8,505 bases of DNA. It comes from UBA987 sp047620825. Lineage in GTDB: Bacteria > Bacteroidota > Bacteroidia > NS11-12g > UBA9320. A model generated the notes under the pieces. That model was given only the letters and a program-made list of their open reading frames with translations, did not search any database and was not told the DNA's origin. Positions 1 through 7,212 of the stretch are shown here, piece after piece. A program made the position numbers and the translations under genes. The stretch spans positions 1 to 8,505 of the forward strand of contig JBLHOC010000136.1 of assembly GCA_047620825.1 (NCBI GenBank), in the 5' to 3' direction. Each line of letters begins with the position of its first letter. Within the stretch, counting starts at the first letter, position 1.

Positions 1-108
1 AACCGGAGAAACTTTGGTCAAAACCTATTTAACCGAGTGGTAGTAGCCATTTCAGATAATTATAGGTATGATTGTGTATAAGCAGTTATAGTTATTATGT
101 TTTAGATT

Positions 109-1062
109 TTACACAATTGCCAACACCTGTTTATTGATGTTTTTCTTTAATTGAATTGGAACACAAGCCTGCAAAGTGGTATAAAACGCCTCACTCAATT
201 TGGCCTTGGCAAAGTTCCTCGTAAAGATTAAACTCACCTCTCGTACCGAGTTACCTTTGACCGTCCTAATGTGCGCTTTTTCTTCTGGTTTTAAGTCTAA
301 CGAAGCCCACTCTGGAATCACTGTTGCCCCTCCTTCTAAGTTAACAATTCGAATCAGTGTCTCAATGGAACCACTTTCATAGTTAAACTTATTCTTCAAG
401 GCAGAAGAATGTCTCAAAGCGCAAAGGTTTACCGCTTGATCTCGGAAGCAGTTCCCTTCAGATAACAACCAAAGTTTGTCGTCTAAAAGCATCTTCGCAT
501 CTAATTCTTGCAAGTGGTAGCTAGGATGACTAGGATTAAGATACAAGCAAAATCTTTCATAAAAGATTGGCTTCTCAACCATGCCATCAATGTCTAACGG
601 CGTAGCAACGATCCCAACATCTAAGTGGTCTTTTTGGAGTAAATGCACTATTTCATCCGTCATTAATTCGCGTACATTGAGACGAATTTCTGGATACCGT
701 TTTGAAATTTGACTTATCAATTGTGGCATCAAATACGGAGAAATGGTTGGAATAATGCCAACATTTAAATCACCTGCGACCGTACCTTTATATTCCAACA
801 AGATATTCTCGATTTTTCGAGTTTCATTTAAAACACGTTTTGCCTGCTCAACAATGAGGATTCCAACGTCTGTAGGTATTATTGGCTGTTTGCTCCGATC
901 AAATAACTTGACTTCTAGCTCCTCCTCAAGCTTTTTGATTTGCATACTCAACGTGGGTTGTGTAACAAAACAAGATTGCGCCGCTTTAATGAAATGACGA
1001 TGTTCGTCGAGGGCGATTAGATATTGTAACTGTACTAAACTGAGGTTTGCTATTCGTGCCAT
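109..1062 (-). CDS. oxyR: OxyR-type LysR-family hydrogen peroxide sensor/transcriptional regulator
   Basis: Cytoplasmic transcription factor, 317 aa from the chosen start, close to the usual length (about 305-315) of OxyR. Residues 1-60 form the LysR winged helix-turn-helix (HRHFIKAAQSCFVTQPTLS). From about residue 90 to the end is the peroxide-sensing regulatory domain. Two cysteines nine residues apart in GNCFRDQAVNLC (C205 and C214) align with the E. coli disulfide pair C199/C208. T106 (IIPTISPYL) and T135 align with the E. coli peroxide-pocket threonines T100 and T129. An open frame extends to a TTG at 1080, but the ATG at 1062 gives the family-like start MARIANLSLVQLQYLIAL, so I chose it. 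One oddity is N204, where E. coli has His just before the first redox cysteine. It lies 65 bp downstream of thiL on the same strand and may be co-transcribed or have its own promoter. Known targets in other bacteria are catalase, Dps and peroxiredoxin; none is visible here. Confidence 0.93.
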   Translation of the reverse strand: MARIANLSLVQLQYLIALDEHRHFIKAAQSCFVTQPTLSMQIKKLEEELEVKLFDRSKQPIIPTDVGILIVEQAKRVLNETRKIENILLEYKGTVAGDLNVGIIPTISPYLMPQLISQISKRYPEIRLNVRELMTDEIVHLLQKDHLDVGIVATPLDIDGMVEKPIFYERFCLYLNPSHPSYHLQELDAKMLLDDKLWLLSEGNCFRDQAVNLCALRHSSALKNKFNYESGSIETLIRIVNLEGGATVIPEWASLDLKPEEKAHIRTVKGNSVREVSLIFTRNFAKAKLSEAFYTTLQACVPIQLKKNINKQVLAIV

Positions 1063-1097
1063 GAGCCACAAAGAACACAATTATTTTGTATAAATGC

Positions 1098-1111
1098 AAT
1101 CGATAACGATT
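1098..1111. promoter_or_regulatory. Small inverted repeat in the thiL-oxyR gap, possible oxyR operator
   Basis: The 65-bp gap upstream of oxyR holds a perfect 5-bp inverted repeat AATCG-ATAA-CGATT, 36 bp from the oxyR ATG. LysR-family regulators often bind dyads upstream of their own gene, which is the only reason to suggest an operator. It does not match the long ATAG/CTAT-type OxyR consensus, and an AT-rich 5-bp arm can occur by chance. A TTTG at 1112-1115 (minus strand) could be a Bacteroidota -33 element, but the matching -7 position reads TATACAAA instead of TANNTTTG. Confidence 0.18.
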
Positions 1112-1127
1112 CAAATAATAATTAGCA

Positions 1128-2168
1128 TTAGCTATTGTGTTGTTGCCAACCTTGCGCCTTCAAATCGTATGAATTGCCTTGTTTAGACATGAGTTGATTT
1201 TTCATACCTGCTTCCTTAGCATGACCAATGACCGTGACTTCAGTGATTTTCTTAATATTTTCATAGTCACTTTGACTTATAGTGAACAAGAGTTCATAGT
1301 CTTCGCCACCATTCAAAGCAGCCGTGGTTGGGTCTATTTTAAACTCCACTGCCATGTCGTAGGTATCTTGATCAATAGGCAATTTGTCTTCGAACACTGT
1401 AAAATCCACTTTTGACGATTCGCTGAGATGAAATATTTCAGAAGCCAATCCATCAGAAATATCTATCATGGATGTGGGTTGAATTTTATGTGTCTCTAGT
1501 TGTTGAATGATGTCTATTCTAGCTTCAGGTTTCAACTGACGCCCAACGATATAATCATGATTCTTTAAATCAGGTTGCATGTCCTTATGGTCCAAAAACA
1601 CACGTTTTTCACGTTCTAATAACTGTAATCCCATGTATGCCCCGCCTAAATCTCCCGAGACACATAATAAATCTCCTGCCTTCGCTCCAGTCCTTTTGGT
1701 CATCAATTTTTCTTCAGAAAATCCAATGGCTGTGCCGCTTAACACCAACCCATTTGGGATGGTACAGGTATCACCTCCAATAAGGTTTACTTTATACTTT
1801 TTGCAAGCTAAAAGGACACCAGAATACAACTCTTCAATCGCTTCAAGCGTGTATTTACTGCTAAATGCCATTGACATTGTCAACTGACTTGGAATCGCGT
1901 TCATTGCGCAGATATCTGAGAAATTAACGACAGCTGCTTTATATCCAAGATGTTTTAAAGGCATGTACATAACGTCGAAATGGACATTTTCAACCAACAT
2001 GTCTGTTGTCACCACAACCTGCTTCCCGTTTGGTTCTATAAGCGCTGCATCATCACCAGCACCTATAATGGTTTGCTCGTTTTCTAAGGTTATCGCCTTA
2101 ATTAGATGTTTTATCAATCCAAACTCGCCTAACTGGTCTATGGTAGTGGTTTCCTTATTTTCGAACAT
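1128..2168 (-). CDS. thiL: Thiamine-monophosphate kinase
   Basis: ThiL phosphorylates thiamine monophosphate with ATP to give thiamine pyrophosphate, the last step of bacterial TPP biosynthesis. It is a cytosolic PurM/AIRS-superfamily enzyme. The 346-aa product is slightly longer than E. coli ThiL (about 325) and shows the family motifs in order: GAGDDAAL (36-43), TTDMLVENVHF (54-64), GYKAAVVNFSD (75-85), GGDT (131-134), DISDGLASE (236-244) and GGEDYELLF (287-295). The Asp-rich motifs at 36-43, 54-64 and 131-134 bind Mg2+ and nucleotide in the family. The ATG at 2168 gives a normal N-terminus. The gene stands alone among thiamine genes here, is divergent from the comF-like gene and precedes oxyR. 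The short leader has no sequence resembling a TPP riboswitch. Full length, with no broken motifs. Confidence 0.95.
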   Translation of the reverse strand: MFENKETTTIDQLGEFGLIKHLIKAITLENEQTIIGAGDDAALIEPNGKQVVVTTDMLVENVHFDVMYMPLKHLGYKAAVVNFSDICAMNAIPSQLTMSMAFSSKYTLEAIEELYSGVLLACKKYKVNLIGGDTCTIPNGLVLSGTAIGFSEEKLMTKRTGAKAGDLLCVSGDLGGAYMGLQLLEREKRVFLDHKDMQPDLKNHDYIVGRQLKPEARIDIIQQLETHKIQPTSMIDISDGLASEIFHLSESSKVDFTVFEDKLPIDQDTYDMAVEFKIDPTTAALNGGEDYELLFTISQSDYENIKKITEVTVIGHAKEAGMKNQLMSKQGNSYDLKAQGWQQHNS

Positions 2169-2172
2169 ATGT

Positions 2173-2189
2173 GGCTTTTTTATGAAGCC
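2173..2189 (-). promoter_or_regulatory. Short hairpin immediately upstream of the thiL start
   Basis: Read on the minus strand, GGCTT-CATAAAA-AAGCC forms a 5-bp stem with a 7-nt loop ending 4 nt before the thiL ATG. It would place the A-rich stretch that serves as a ribosome-loading region in Bacteroidota partly in a loop. No known element is recognised. The stem is short, so this may be chance. Confidence 0.2.
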
Positions 2190-2200
2190 GCAAAGGTCAG

Positions 2201-2234
2201 CAAAATTGCCAGACTAAATAAACATAACGCCAAA
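2201..2234 (-). promoter_or_regulatory. Candidate Bacteroidota-type promoter for thiL
   Basis: On the minus strand a TTTG (2234-2231) is followed after 22 nt by CAATTTTG (2208-2201), one mismatch from the Bacteroidota primary sigma consensus (-33 TTTG, -7 TANNTTTG). The usual spacer is about 19-21 nt, so this one is slightly long. A start just downstream would give a thiL leader of roughly 30 nt that contains the small hairpin at 2173-2189. No comparable plus-strand signal for the comF-like gene could be identified in the 76-bp divergent gap. Confidence 0.25.
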
Positions 2235-2244
2235 TTAATGTATC

Positions 2245-2937
2245 ATGATTAACGATTTTTTAAGCCTAGTCTATCCACGATTATGTTGCATTTGCAAAGA
2301 CACGATATCCCGAAACGAATCTAAATGGTGCTTCAAGTGTGATTTAAAGCTCCCCAGGACAAGTTTTCGTACTTCAGACACCAATGGTGCCAATCCCATT
2401 TTTCAATCGCTGACAGGCCAATGGCAGCTCAACTTTGCCATATCCACTTATTACTTTAAAAAAGGGAACACCATTCAAAAACTACTTCATCAATTTAAAT
2501 ACCACGGTGACAGGGAGATTGGACAAAAGCTTGGCCTCAAGATGGTAGAGTCCCTTACTGATACCACTGACAATAGTGCGATCGATTACATAGTGCCCGT
2601 GCCCTTACATCCAAGTAAATATGCACTTAGAGGTTTTAACCAAGCTGAAATATTAGCCAATGTGATTGCGGATGAAACAAATAGCGTTGTGATTACGAAT
2701 GCCTTAAGCCGAATCAATGCCACTTCATCTCAGACAAAAAAGGGTCGATATCACAGATGGGCAAACATTGATGATGTATTTGAGTTAAACGTGAATAATG
2801 AACTTACCGGCAAAAGTGTACTACTTGTTGACGACGTTTTCACAACTGGTGCTACTATAGCAGGCTGCCTAACAGCGCTGTCATGTATAAACAATATAAA
2901 AATTAGTGTAATTACGCTAGCCTATGCAGACTATTGA
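2245..2937 (+). CDS. comF: ComF-family zinc-ribbon phosphoribosyltransferase-like protein
   Basis: Cytosolic ComFC/GntX-type protein of 230 aa, the normal length. An N-terminal zinc ribbon has two CxxC pairs (C14/C17 and C29/C32, plus an additional C15). A type I phosphoribosyltransferase domain follows, with the family signature IVPVPLHPSKYALRGFNQAE (116-135) and the PRPP-binding loop VLLVDDVFTTGAT (192-204). In naturally competent bacteria ComFC supports uptake or integration of transforming DNA. In many Bacteroidota it is a conserved orphan whose substrate is unsettled, so a competence role is inference. The ATG at 2245 begins MINDFLSLVYPRLCC, the usual position relative to the zinc ribbon. 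It is divergent from thiL, and its TGA at 2935-2937 lies inside the end of the convergent T9SS gene, a 7-bp tail-to-tail overlap that leaves no room for a separate terminator. Confidence 0.92.
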   Translation: MINDFLSLVYPRLCCICKDTISRNESKWCFKCDLKLPRTSFRTSDTNGANPIFQSLTGQWQLNFAISTYYFKKGNTIQKLLHQFKYHGDREIGQKLGLKMVESLTDTTDNSAIDYIVPVPLHPSKYALRGFNQAEILANVIADETNSVVITNALSRINATSSQTKKGRYHRWANIDDVFELNVNNELTGKSVLLVDDVFTTGATIAGCLTALSCINNIKISVITLAYADY

Positions 2938-5342
2938 ACAACTAGCTTCTGTGTTTCGAAGCCAAGAATTTGAACCATGTAGATTCCTGATGCCCATACA
3001 TTAACGTCAACCTCTAATGTCTCGAATCTTTTTAAGTCATAAGACTCAACCAATTGACCCATTTGATTGTATATCTCCACCGTTCTGTCTTCGCTAGCGT
3101 CGTTCTTAAACGTTATGTTTTGCTCCGCTGGATTTGGAAAGAAACTCACCTGAGATGGGATAGGATTTTTTGGAACGCTTACATTGGTCGCTTTTGAACA
3201 AACAGTATTTGTATATAAGGGTTCATTATTACCAAACTGCACATGAGCCTTATTGCACAATTCAATTCCTTTCACTTTACTATCACTGTGTAGCTTAAAT
3301 TTAACCTGCGCATATCCTACATCTTTATGATCAGGATCGCCCGCTGGTGCTAAGTTCACATTCGTCGAGTGCCAAACATATAATATTCGATACTTCTTTG
3401 AAACCGGGTCTTTTATGACTTTAACGTCCTTTTGTTTGGTGCTGCCGATGTCCGTATAATCCTTTGCCCATGTTGTAAGGAGATCAGCATCAAAAGTATC
3501 CACTATTGTCACATTGTTAACGACCTCATTTGCTTCATTTTCAAAACGTATATGATAGGTAATGTTATCTGTTGAAGTTGAGTACCATGCGCCACAATCA
3601 ACCTGTTTAGTGATAGGGTCAAGTGCATTTACCGTCGTCAACTGTGCCGCATCCCTATTGGATTTTGCTGACATATCTTTTTGAGGTAAATCTACATCAC
3701 CTGTAAAACAAAAGTCATTATATAAACTTAGGTCAGACTTGATTTTACCACTAATAGTAATGGAGAATTGCGCTCCTTTCTCAAGGTCGGCAATTTCCCA
3801 AGTCATCTCTCCGTCGGTTGATGAATTTGGTGCAGGTATAATAGACACTTCATCCCACCAATCTCCCATTTTTAATTGCAGCGTCGCTCCATTGATTTTG
3901 ACTGAACCATTGTTGTAAGCGTTCAATTTTATTTCATTGTATTCGCCTTTTACAAGACTCCAACCATTCAATGCATTTGAAGACAGTTCTAAATCAACAA
4001 TGTTTGGTATTTCAATAGCGGTTAACTCAGGTACTGTGTAATTAGTATTAGCTACAACTTCTATTGATACTACACGACCACAGCCATAACCATTCTTAAC
4101 ACCCGGTTCGAACGTAATCGTATACAATCCAGGATCTATTGGAAACTCATAGTTCCCATTTTTGTCAGTGTATGTAACTAACCGGCCTGGGTTCAATATT
4201 ACTTTCGCCAGGTTCAATCCAGACTCATTACCATCTAATTGGCAATTGTTATTTTCATCAAAAAAGACTTTACCAGAGATAATTGCGGTATTGTATGCTA
4301 CCTCACCGATGCTATGAACACCCTTATTTCTAAAATTTCCGTAGGCAAAGACTTCTTTATTTCTTGTAACCAATTTTATTTGGTCCTGTTCGGGTGAATT
4401 CTCTCCAAAATGCCATCCAGCCGCATCTTTGGTAATGTAATTAAAAACTCTGCCAGTCAGCTTATTCCTAAACATGCCTGTAAGGCAAAGTAACTCATCG
4501 TGACCAGACACATCCCAGAATTCCTGAATCAATATGTCTTCCAAACCTTTGGATAAATCATTCCACCCAACACCGTTGAAAGATTTTATATAATCGAACT
4601 CAATGTTGGCTTCACCAGTTAAAAGTAATTCACCATTAACCACAGCCAAATGTTTACTATTTCCAATAAAAGGAGGTGTTTCTAGAGGCTTCCATTCATT
4701 ATTCTCGAATCTCGCCGTATTATAACGTCTACCGGTACTTGGATTTGTAAAATCTCCAGTCGCATAAATTTTACCGCGATAAGGAATAGCGTCGAGTACA
4801 TAGTTCTCTTGTGCATTACCTCCCAATACATTTCCTAGGCTGACCCATTTCTGTGCATCATAATAGAGTATGCCAGAGGCGCTAAATATACCAAGAACGC
4901 AAAGCTTCCCATTGTATTCAATTAATTTACTAGCACTATATGCCGTACTTATTTCATTCGTTGTGATATCAGCCCATTGGTTTCCATCCCATGTAAGCAT
5001 TCTGGAAGGAGATGAAGAGGGTTGAGGTCCAAAGTCATGTCCAAGCACAAATAGCTTACCATCAAATTGAAGCGCGTCTACAATTTTAAAGTTTGCTTGC
5101 TCTTCAATTCCGTGTTTTGGGATATTTGGGATTACGCCGTAATCAGAATAACTAAAGCCATTCCAAAAATAGAATTCATATTCCGAAGCTGTGTTCACGT
5201 TAAAAATGAACAAGCCATTCTCTACCGGTGAAACCAATTCAACAGAATTCATTTCCACCCCTTCGGCTAAGCGATAAAGGCCCTGCCCAAACGCTGTAAA
5301 CCCGAAGGTAATAAGGATCGATATGTAGATTAACTTTCTCAT
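2931..5342 (-). CDS. T9SS-secreted surface protein: propeller-like repeats, SdrD B-like domain, DUF11/DUF7619-like domains, type A sorting signal
   Basis: An 803-aa exported protein. Residues 1-20 are a signal peptide (MRKLIYISILITFGFTAFGQ). Residues about 50-345 carry six degenerate repeats of 45-49 residues, each pairing an aromatic strand (TWDGNQW, YYDAQKW, RFENNEW, SFNGVGW) with a GKL(F/C)VLG-like strand (near 95, 144, 190, 237, 284 and 330). This suggests a six-bladed kelch-like beta-propeller. Residues 354-430 form an SdrD B/carboxypeptidase-regulatory-like fold starting SGKVFFDENNNCQLDGNE, with an Asp/Asn-rich, possibly Ca-binding loop. Residues about 445-560 resemble DUF11, and 575-718 resemble the DUF7619-type domain common in Bacteroidota secreted proteins. 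Residues 730-803 are a T9SS type A sorting domain (FFPNPAEQNITF ... GIYMVQILGF). It should cross the outer membrane by T9SS and be anchored or released. Its ATG overlaps the upstream stop as ATGA, so it belongs to the sigma-factor operon. Ligand unknown; no catalytic motif seen. Confidence 0.88.
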   Translation of the reverse strand: MRKLIYISILITFGFTAFGQGLYRLAEGVEMNSVELVSPVENGLFIFNVNTASEYEFYFWNGFSYSDYGVIPNIPKHGIEEQANFKIVDALQFDGKLFVLGHDFGPQPSSSPSRMLTWDGNQWADITTNEISTAYSASKLIEYNGKLCVLGIFSASGILYYDAQKWVSLGNVLGGNAQENYVLDAIPYRGKIYATGDFTNPSTGRRYNTARFENNEWKPLETPPFIGNSKHLAVVNGELLLTGEANIEFDYIKSFNGVGWNDLSKGLEDILIQEFWDVSGHDELLCLTGMFRNKLTGRVFNYITKDAAGWHFGENSPEQDQIKLVTRNKEVFAYGNFRNKGVHSIGEVAYNTAIISGKVFFDENNNCQLDGNESGLNLAKVILNPGRLVTYTDKNGNYEFPIDPGLYTITFEPGVKNGYGCGRVVSIEVVANTNYTVPELTAIEIPNIVDLELSSNALNGWSLVKGEYNEIKLNAYNNGSVKINGATLQLKMGDWWDEVSIIPAPNSSTDGEMTWEIADLEKGAQFSITISGKIKSDLSLYNDFCFTGDVDLPQKDMSAKSNRDAAQLTTVNALDPITKQVDCGAWYSTSTDNITYHIRFENEANEVVNNVTIVDTFDADLLTTWAKDYTDIGSTKQKDVKVIKDPVSKKYRILYVWHSTNVNLAPAGDPDHKDVGYAQVKFKLHSDSKVKGIELCNKAHVQFGNNEPLYTNTVCSKATNVSVPKNPIPSQVSFFPNPAEQNITFKNDASEDRTVEIYNQMGQLVESYDLKRFETLEVDVNVWASGIYMVQILGFETQKLVVQ

Positions 5343-6652
5343 TTAATCCAAATCTTATGCTGAAGACTGAAGTTTACTCCAAAGTTATAGGGTTTCTCTG
5401 TTATTCCTTCGTCACGTTTCCTGATGGAACTCATTGACAAGTTGTAATAAGGGATAAACCCAAAGTCCATTTTAGTATTTACTTGCCAAAATAGTCCAGC
5501 GTTAGTCGTAAATCCAAGATTATGTCTTGAGTACGTAGCCATAGACGTTTTCAAATCCATTAAACTATCTGTTCGGGTCACCCCAACTTTTTTACCACTC
5601 ATGTCTGCCAAGATCATATAACGAAGTCCAGCCTCTACCCGAATTTGTAAGTTACTATTCGGAACCGATTGTATAAATCCTAACCTAGCTGGCACCTCTA
5701 TGTAATGGTACACATTCTTGCCACTATATTTCACTTCTGTATGTAGTCTTGGGTCATATTCATTATTAACCTCCTTTTTGATTACATCCTCATCCACAAA
5801 GTAATCCACTATATAATCATAGGACACCTGCTCAGCAACTTGATTGTAATTTATACCAAGCCCTAAGTATACATGATCATTGAAGTAACGATTAACTCTT
5901 GCTTCAAATTGATAACTAACCGTACCTGACTCCATTGTTGAAGCGATTAGGTCAAATTCCTCATTTATTTTCCAGCTGTTTTCGCCGTTTGGATTAATCA
6001 CCTTAGATGCCCATGTTGGGGAGGCTGAAAAGCCAAGTTCCCATTTTGATTCTTCTCGTGATGCTTTAAATTTAATTGTATTTCCACTCGGGTCTAAAAG
6101 ACTTGCTGGACTGGCAACGCTACTTAACGTTTCCAAGTTAAAATCAGTAGAAAAGCCCAAATTCTCCACGCCCTTAGTGTGGAATCCTCTGGGCTTAATA
6201 TCTACAATATTAGTAGGTAATCTATCTGCTTCGGTCGTACTCCGAAGCGATGTCTTTGTTTCAACTCCTGAAAGAGTTGTTTTAATCACTGTGTTAACTT
6301 TTTCAAGTTGGTTTGGCTCATTTGTCGCCGTTTCTGACGGAGCCTCAGTAGGTATAGGTAAATAATTTTTAACAACAGATTCTTTATTGGATGAAGCATC
6401 TTCTTCGCTTAAAACGACTTCAGTGTTAGAAAGGTCAGGATTGCTCGTATTGTTCAACAATGAAACAACTGCCATCATACCTGAAACAAGTACAACTGCA
6501 GCAGCAACCCACCAATACGCAGCTACCTTTTTACGTTTAGCACCGCCTAACTTGGCTTCGATAGCGTCCCAGTCTGCCATAGATACATTTGCATCAAAGC
6601 CTTCTAACTGGCTTTTGATCAAATCATCAAATATGTCGTTCTGGTTACTCAC
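5339..6652 (-). CDS. Predicted dual membrane-spanning anti-sigma factor (Dma-like): anti-sigma stub, TM helix, disordered linker, C-terminal outer-membrane beta-barrel
   Basis: A 437-aa protein in four parts. Residues 1-43 are a short acidic cytoplasmic segment with the pattern IFDDLIKSQLEGF...MADWDAIEAKL, like the FDxx..FxxxPxxxxWxxIxxxL stubs of Bacteroidota anti-sigma proteins. A basic AKRKK stop precedes one hydrophobic helix (44-66). Residues 67-200 are rich in Ser, Thr, Glu and Pro and probably disordered, so could cross the periplasm. Residues 203-437 look like an OMP_b-brl/PorT-type barrel, with alternating aromatic strands (YLGLGINYN, YIEVPARLGF, VEAGLRYMIL, FGFIPYYNLS, FGVNFSLQHKIWI). 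Start is GTG at 6652, overlapping the sigma stop. The next Met is residue 25, which would delete the conserved stub, so GTG is preferred. This layout matches the Dma family of B. thetaiotaomicron, which holds an ECF sigma while spanning both membranes. It could instead be a membrane-anchored protein with a barrel-like but soluble periplasmic domain. Confidence 0.75.
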   Translation of the reverse strand: MSNQNDIFDDLIKSQLEGFDANVSMADWDAIEAKLGGAKRKKVAAYWWVAAAVVLVSGMMAVVSLLNNTSNPDLSNTEVVLSEEDASSNKESVVKNYLPIPTEAPSETATNEPNQLEKVNTVIKTTLSGVETKTSLRSTTEADRLPTNIVDIKPRGFHTKGVENLGFSTDFNLETLSSVASPASLLDPSGNTIKFKASREESKWELGFSASPTWASKVINPNGENSWKINEEFDLIASTMESGTVSYQFEARVNRYFNDHVYLGLGINYNQVAEQVSYDYIVDYFVDEDVIKKEVNNEYDPRLHTEVKYSGKNVYHYIEVPARLGFIQSVPNSNLQIRVEAGLRYMILADMSGKKVGVTRTDSLMDLKTSMATYSRHNLGFTTNAGLFWQVNTKMDFGFIPYYNLSMSSIRKRDEGITEKPYNFGVNFSLQHKIWIK

Positions 6653-7190
6653 TATCTTTTTTAATATTTTCTTTTAATATGACACGTGCTCTTGACAATC
6701 GGCTTTTCGATGATCCAACACTAATGTCAAGTGTATCGGCAATTTGTTGGTGTGAAAATCCATCAACAGCATACATGTTTAATACAACACGATATATTTC
6801 TGGTAAGGCTCTTACATAGGTCATAACTATCTCTGGTGTTAGACCTCCCCATTTACCTAAATCCTCAGTTGTTTCTTCGTACGCTAGATTTACTTCATCT
6901 TCAATGCTTACGTAAGAATACTTAGATTCTCCTCGTGTCACTTTGTTGATGGCTAGGTTTGTAAAAACACGAGACATCCAAGTTTGCAATGTGCTTTTGA
7001 ACTCAAACTTTTCCAGCTGAGCAAAAACTTTAACAAACCCGTCTTGCAGGATGTCTTTTGCATCCTCATGACTCGACGTATATCTTAAACAAATGCTCAT
7101 CATCTTTGAAGCGTACCGTTCAAAGAGCATCTTTTGAGCTTCTCTATTATTATCGATGCAAAGCTTTACAAGTTCTTCATCACTGCTCAA
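6645..7190 (-). CDS. ECF-type RNA polymerase sigma factor (sigma-70 family)
   Basis: A 181-aa sigma factor with the minimal ECF architecture. Region 2 spans about 21-87 (LFERYASKMMSICLRYTSSHEDAKDILQDGFVKVF, then W71 and FTNLAINKVTR), binding core RNA polymerase and the -10 element. A short acidic linker (95-118) follows. Region 4 spans about 122-175 with the helix-turn-helix FSHQQIADTLDISVGSSKSRLSRAR that reads the -35 element. The LPEIYRVVLNMYAVDGFSHQQIA signature is typical of ECF sigmas in Bacteroidota, where such genes precede a membrane anti-sigma. The family could be ECF21-like given the partner, but this is a guess. The start is TTG at 7190: an in-frame stop lies at 7200-7202 and no ATG gives the conserved SDEELVKLC start. 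The ATG at 7203 is out of frame. It overlaps the downstream anti-sigma-like gene by 8 bp, and its own promoter appears to match an ECF motif. Confidence 0.92.
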   Translation of the reverse strand: MSSDEELVKLCIDNNREAQKMLFERYASKMMSICLRYTSSHEDAKDILQDGFVKVFAQLEKFEFKSTLQTWMSRVFTNLAINKVTRGESKYSYVSIEDEVNLAYEETTEDLGKWGGLTPEIVMTYVRALPEIYRVVLNMYAVDGFSHQQIADTLDISVGSSKSRLSRARVILKENIKKDSE

Positions 7191-7212
7191 AATGAATGCT
7201 CATTTAATAGGA

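Noticed and set aside
1..108. Possible end of a gene at the left edge; three plus-strand frames are open from the edge (to 81, 43 and 32).
   Set aside because: Each is too short to recognise and all three look equally protein-like, so none can be preferred.
70..118. Inverted repeat ATTGTGTA / TACACAAT as an oxyR terminator.
   Set aside because: The 8-bp AT-rich arms are 31 nt apart, include the oxyR stop codon, and have no T-tract, so they do not look like an intrinsic terminator.
1063..1080. Extension of OxyR to a TTG start at 1080.
   Set aside because: The added six residues do not resemble OxyR N-termini and the ATG at 1062 gives a normal start.
2169..2244. TPP riboswitch upstream of thiL.
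   Set aside because: The gap is only 76 bp and has no CTGAGA-type conserved core or other riboswitch-like sequence.
2945..2962. GCTTC/GAAGC hairpin near the comF and T9SS stops as a terminator.
   Set aside because: The stem is only 5 bp, lies inside the T9SS coding region and has no T-tract on either side.
6387..6677. Plus-strand open frames over the anti-sigma-like gene (also those at 6177-6365, 1179-1415, 1579-1887, 1963-2217, 743-997 and 200-382).
   Set aside because: They lie antisense to well-supported genes, have no recognisable domains and are explained as shadow frames.
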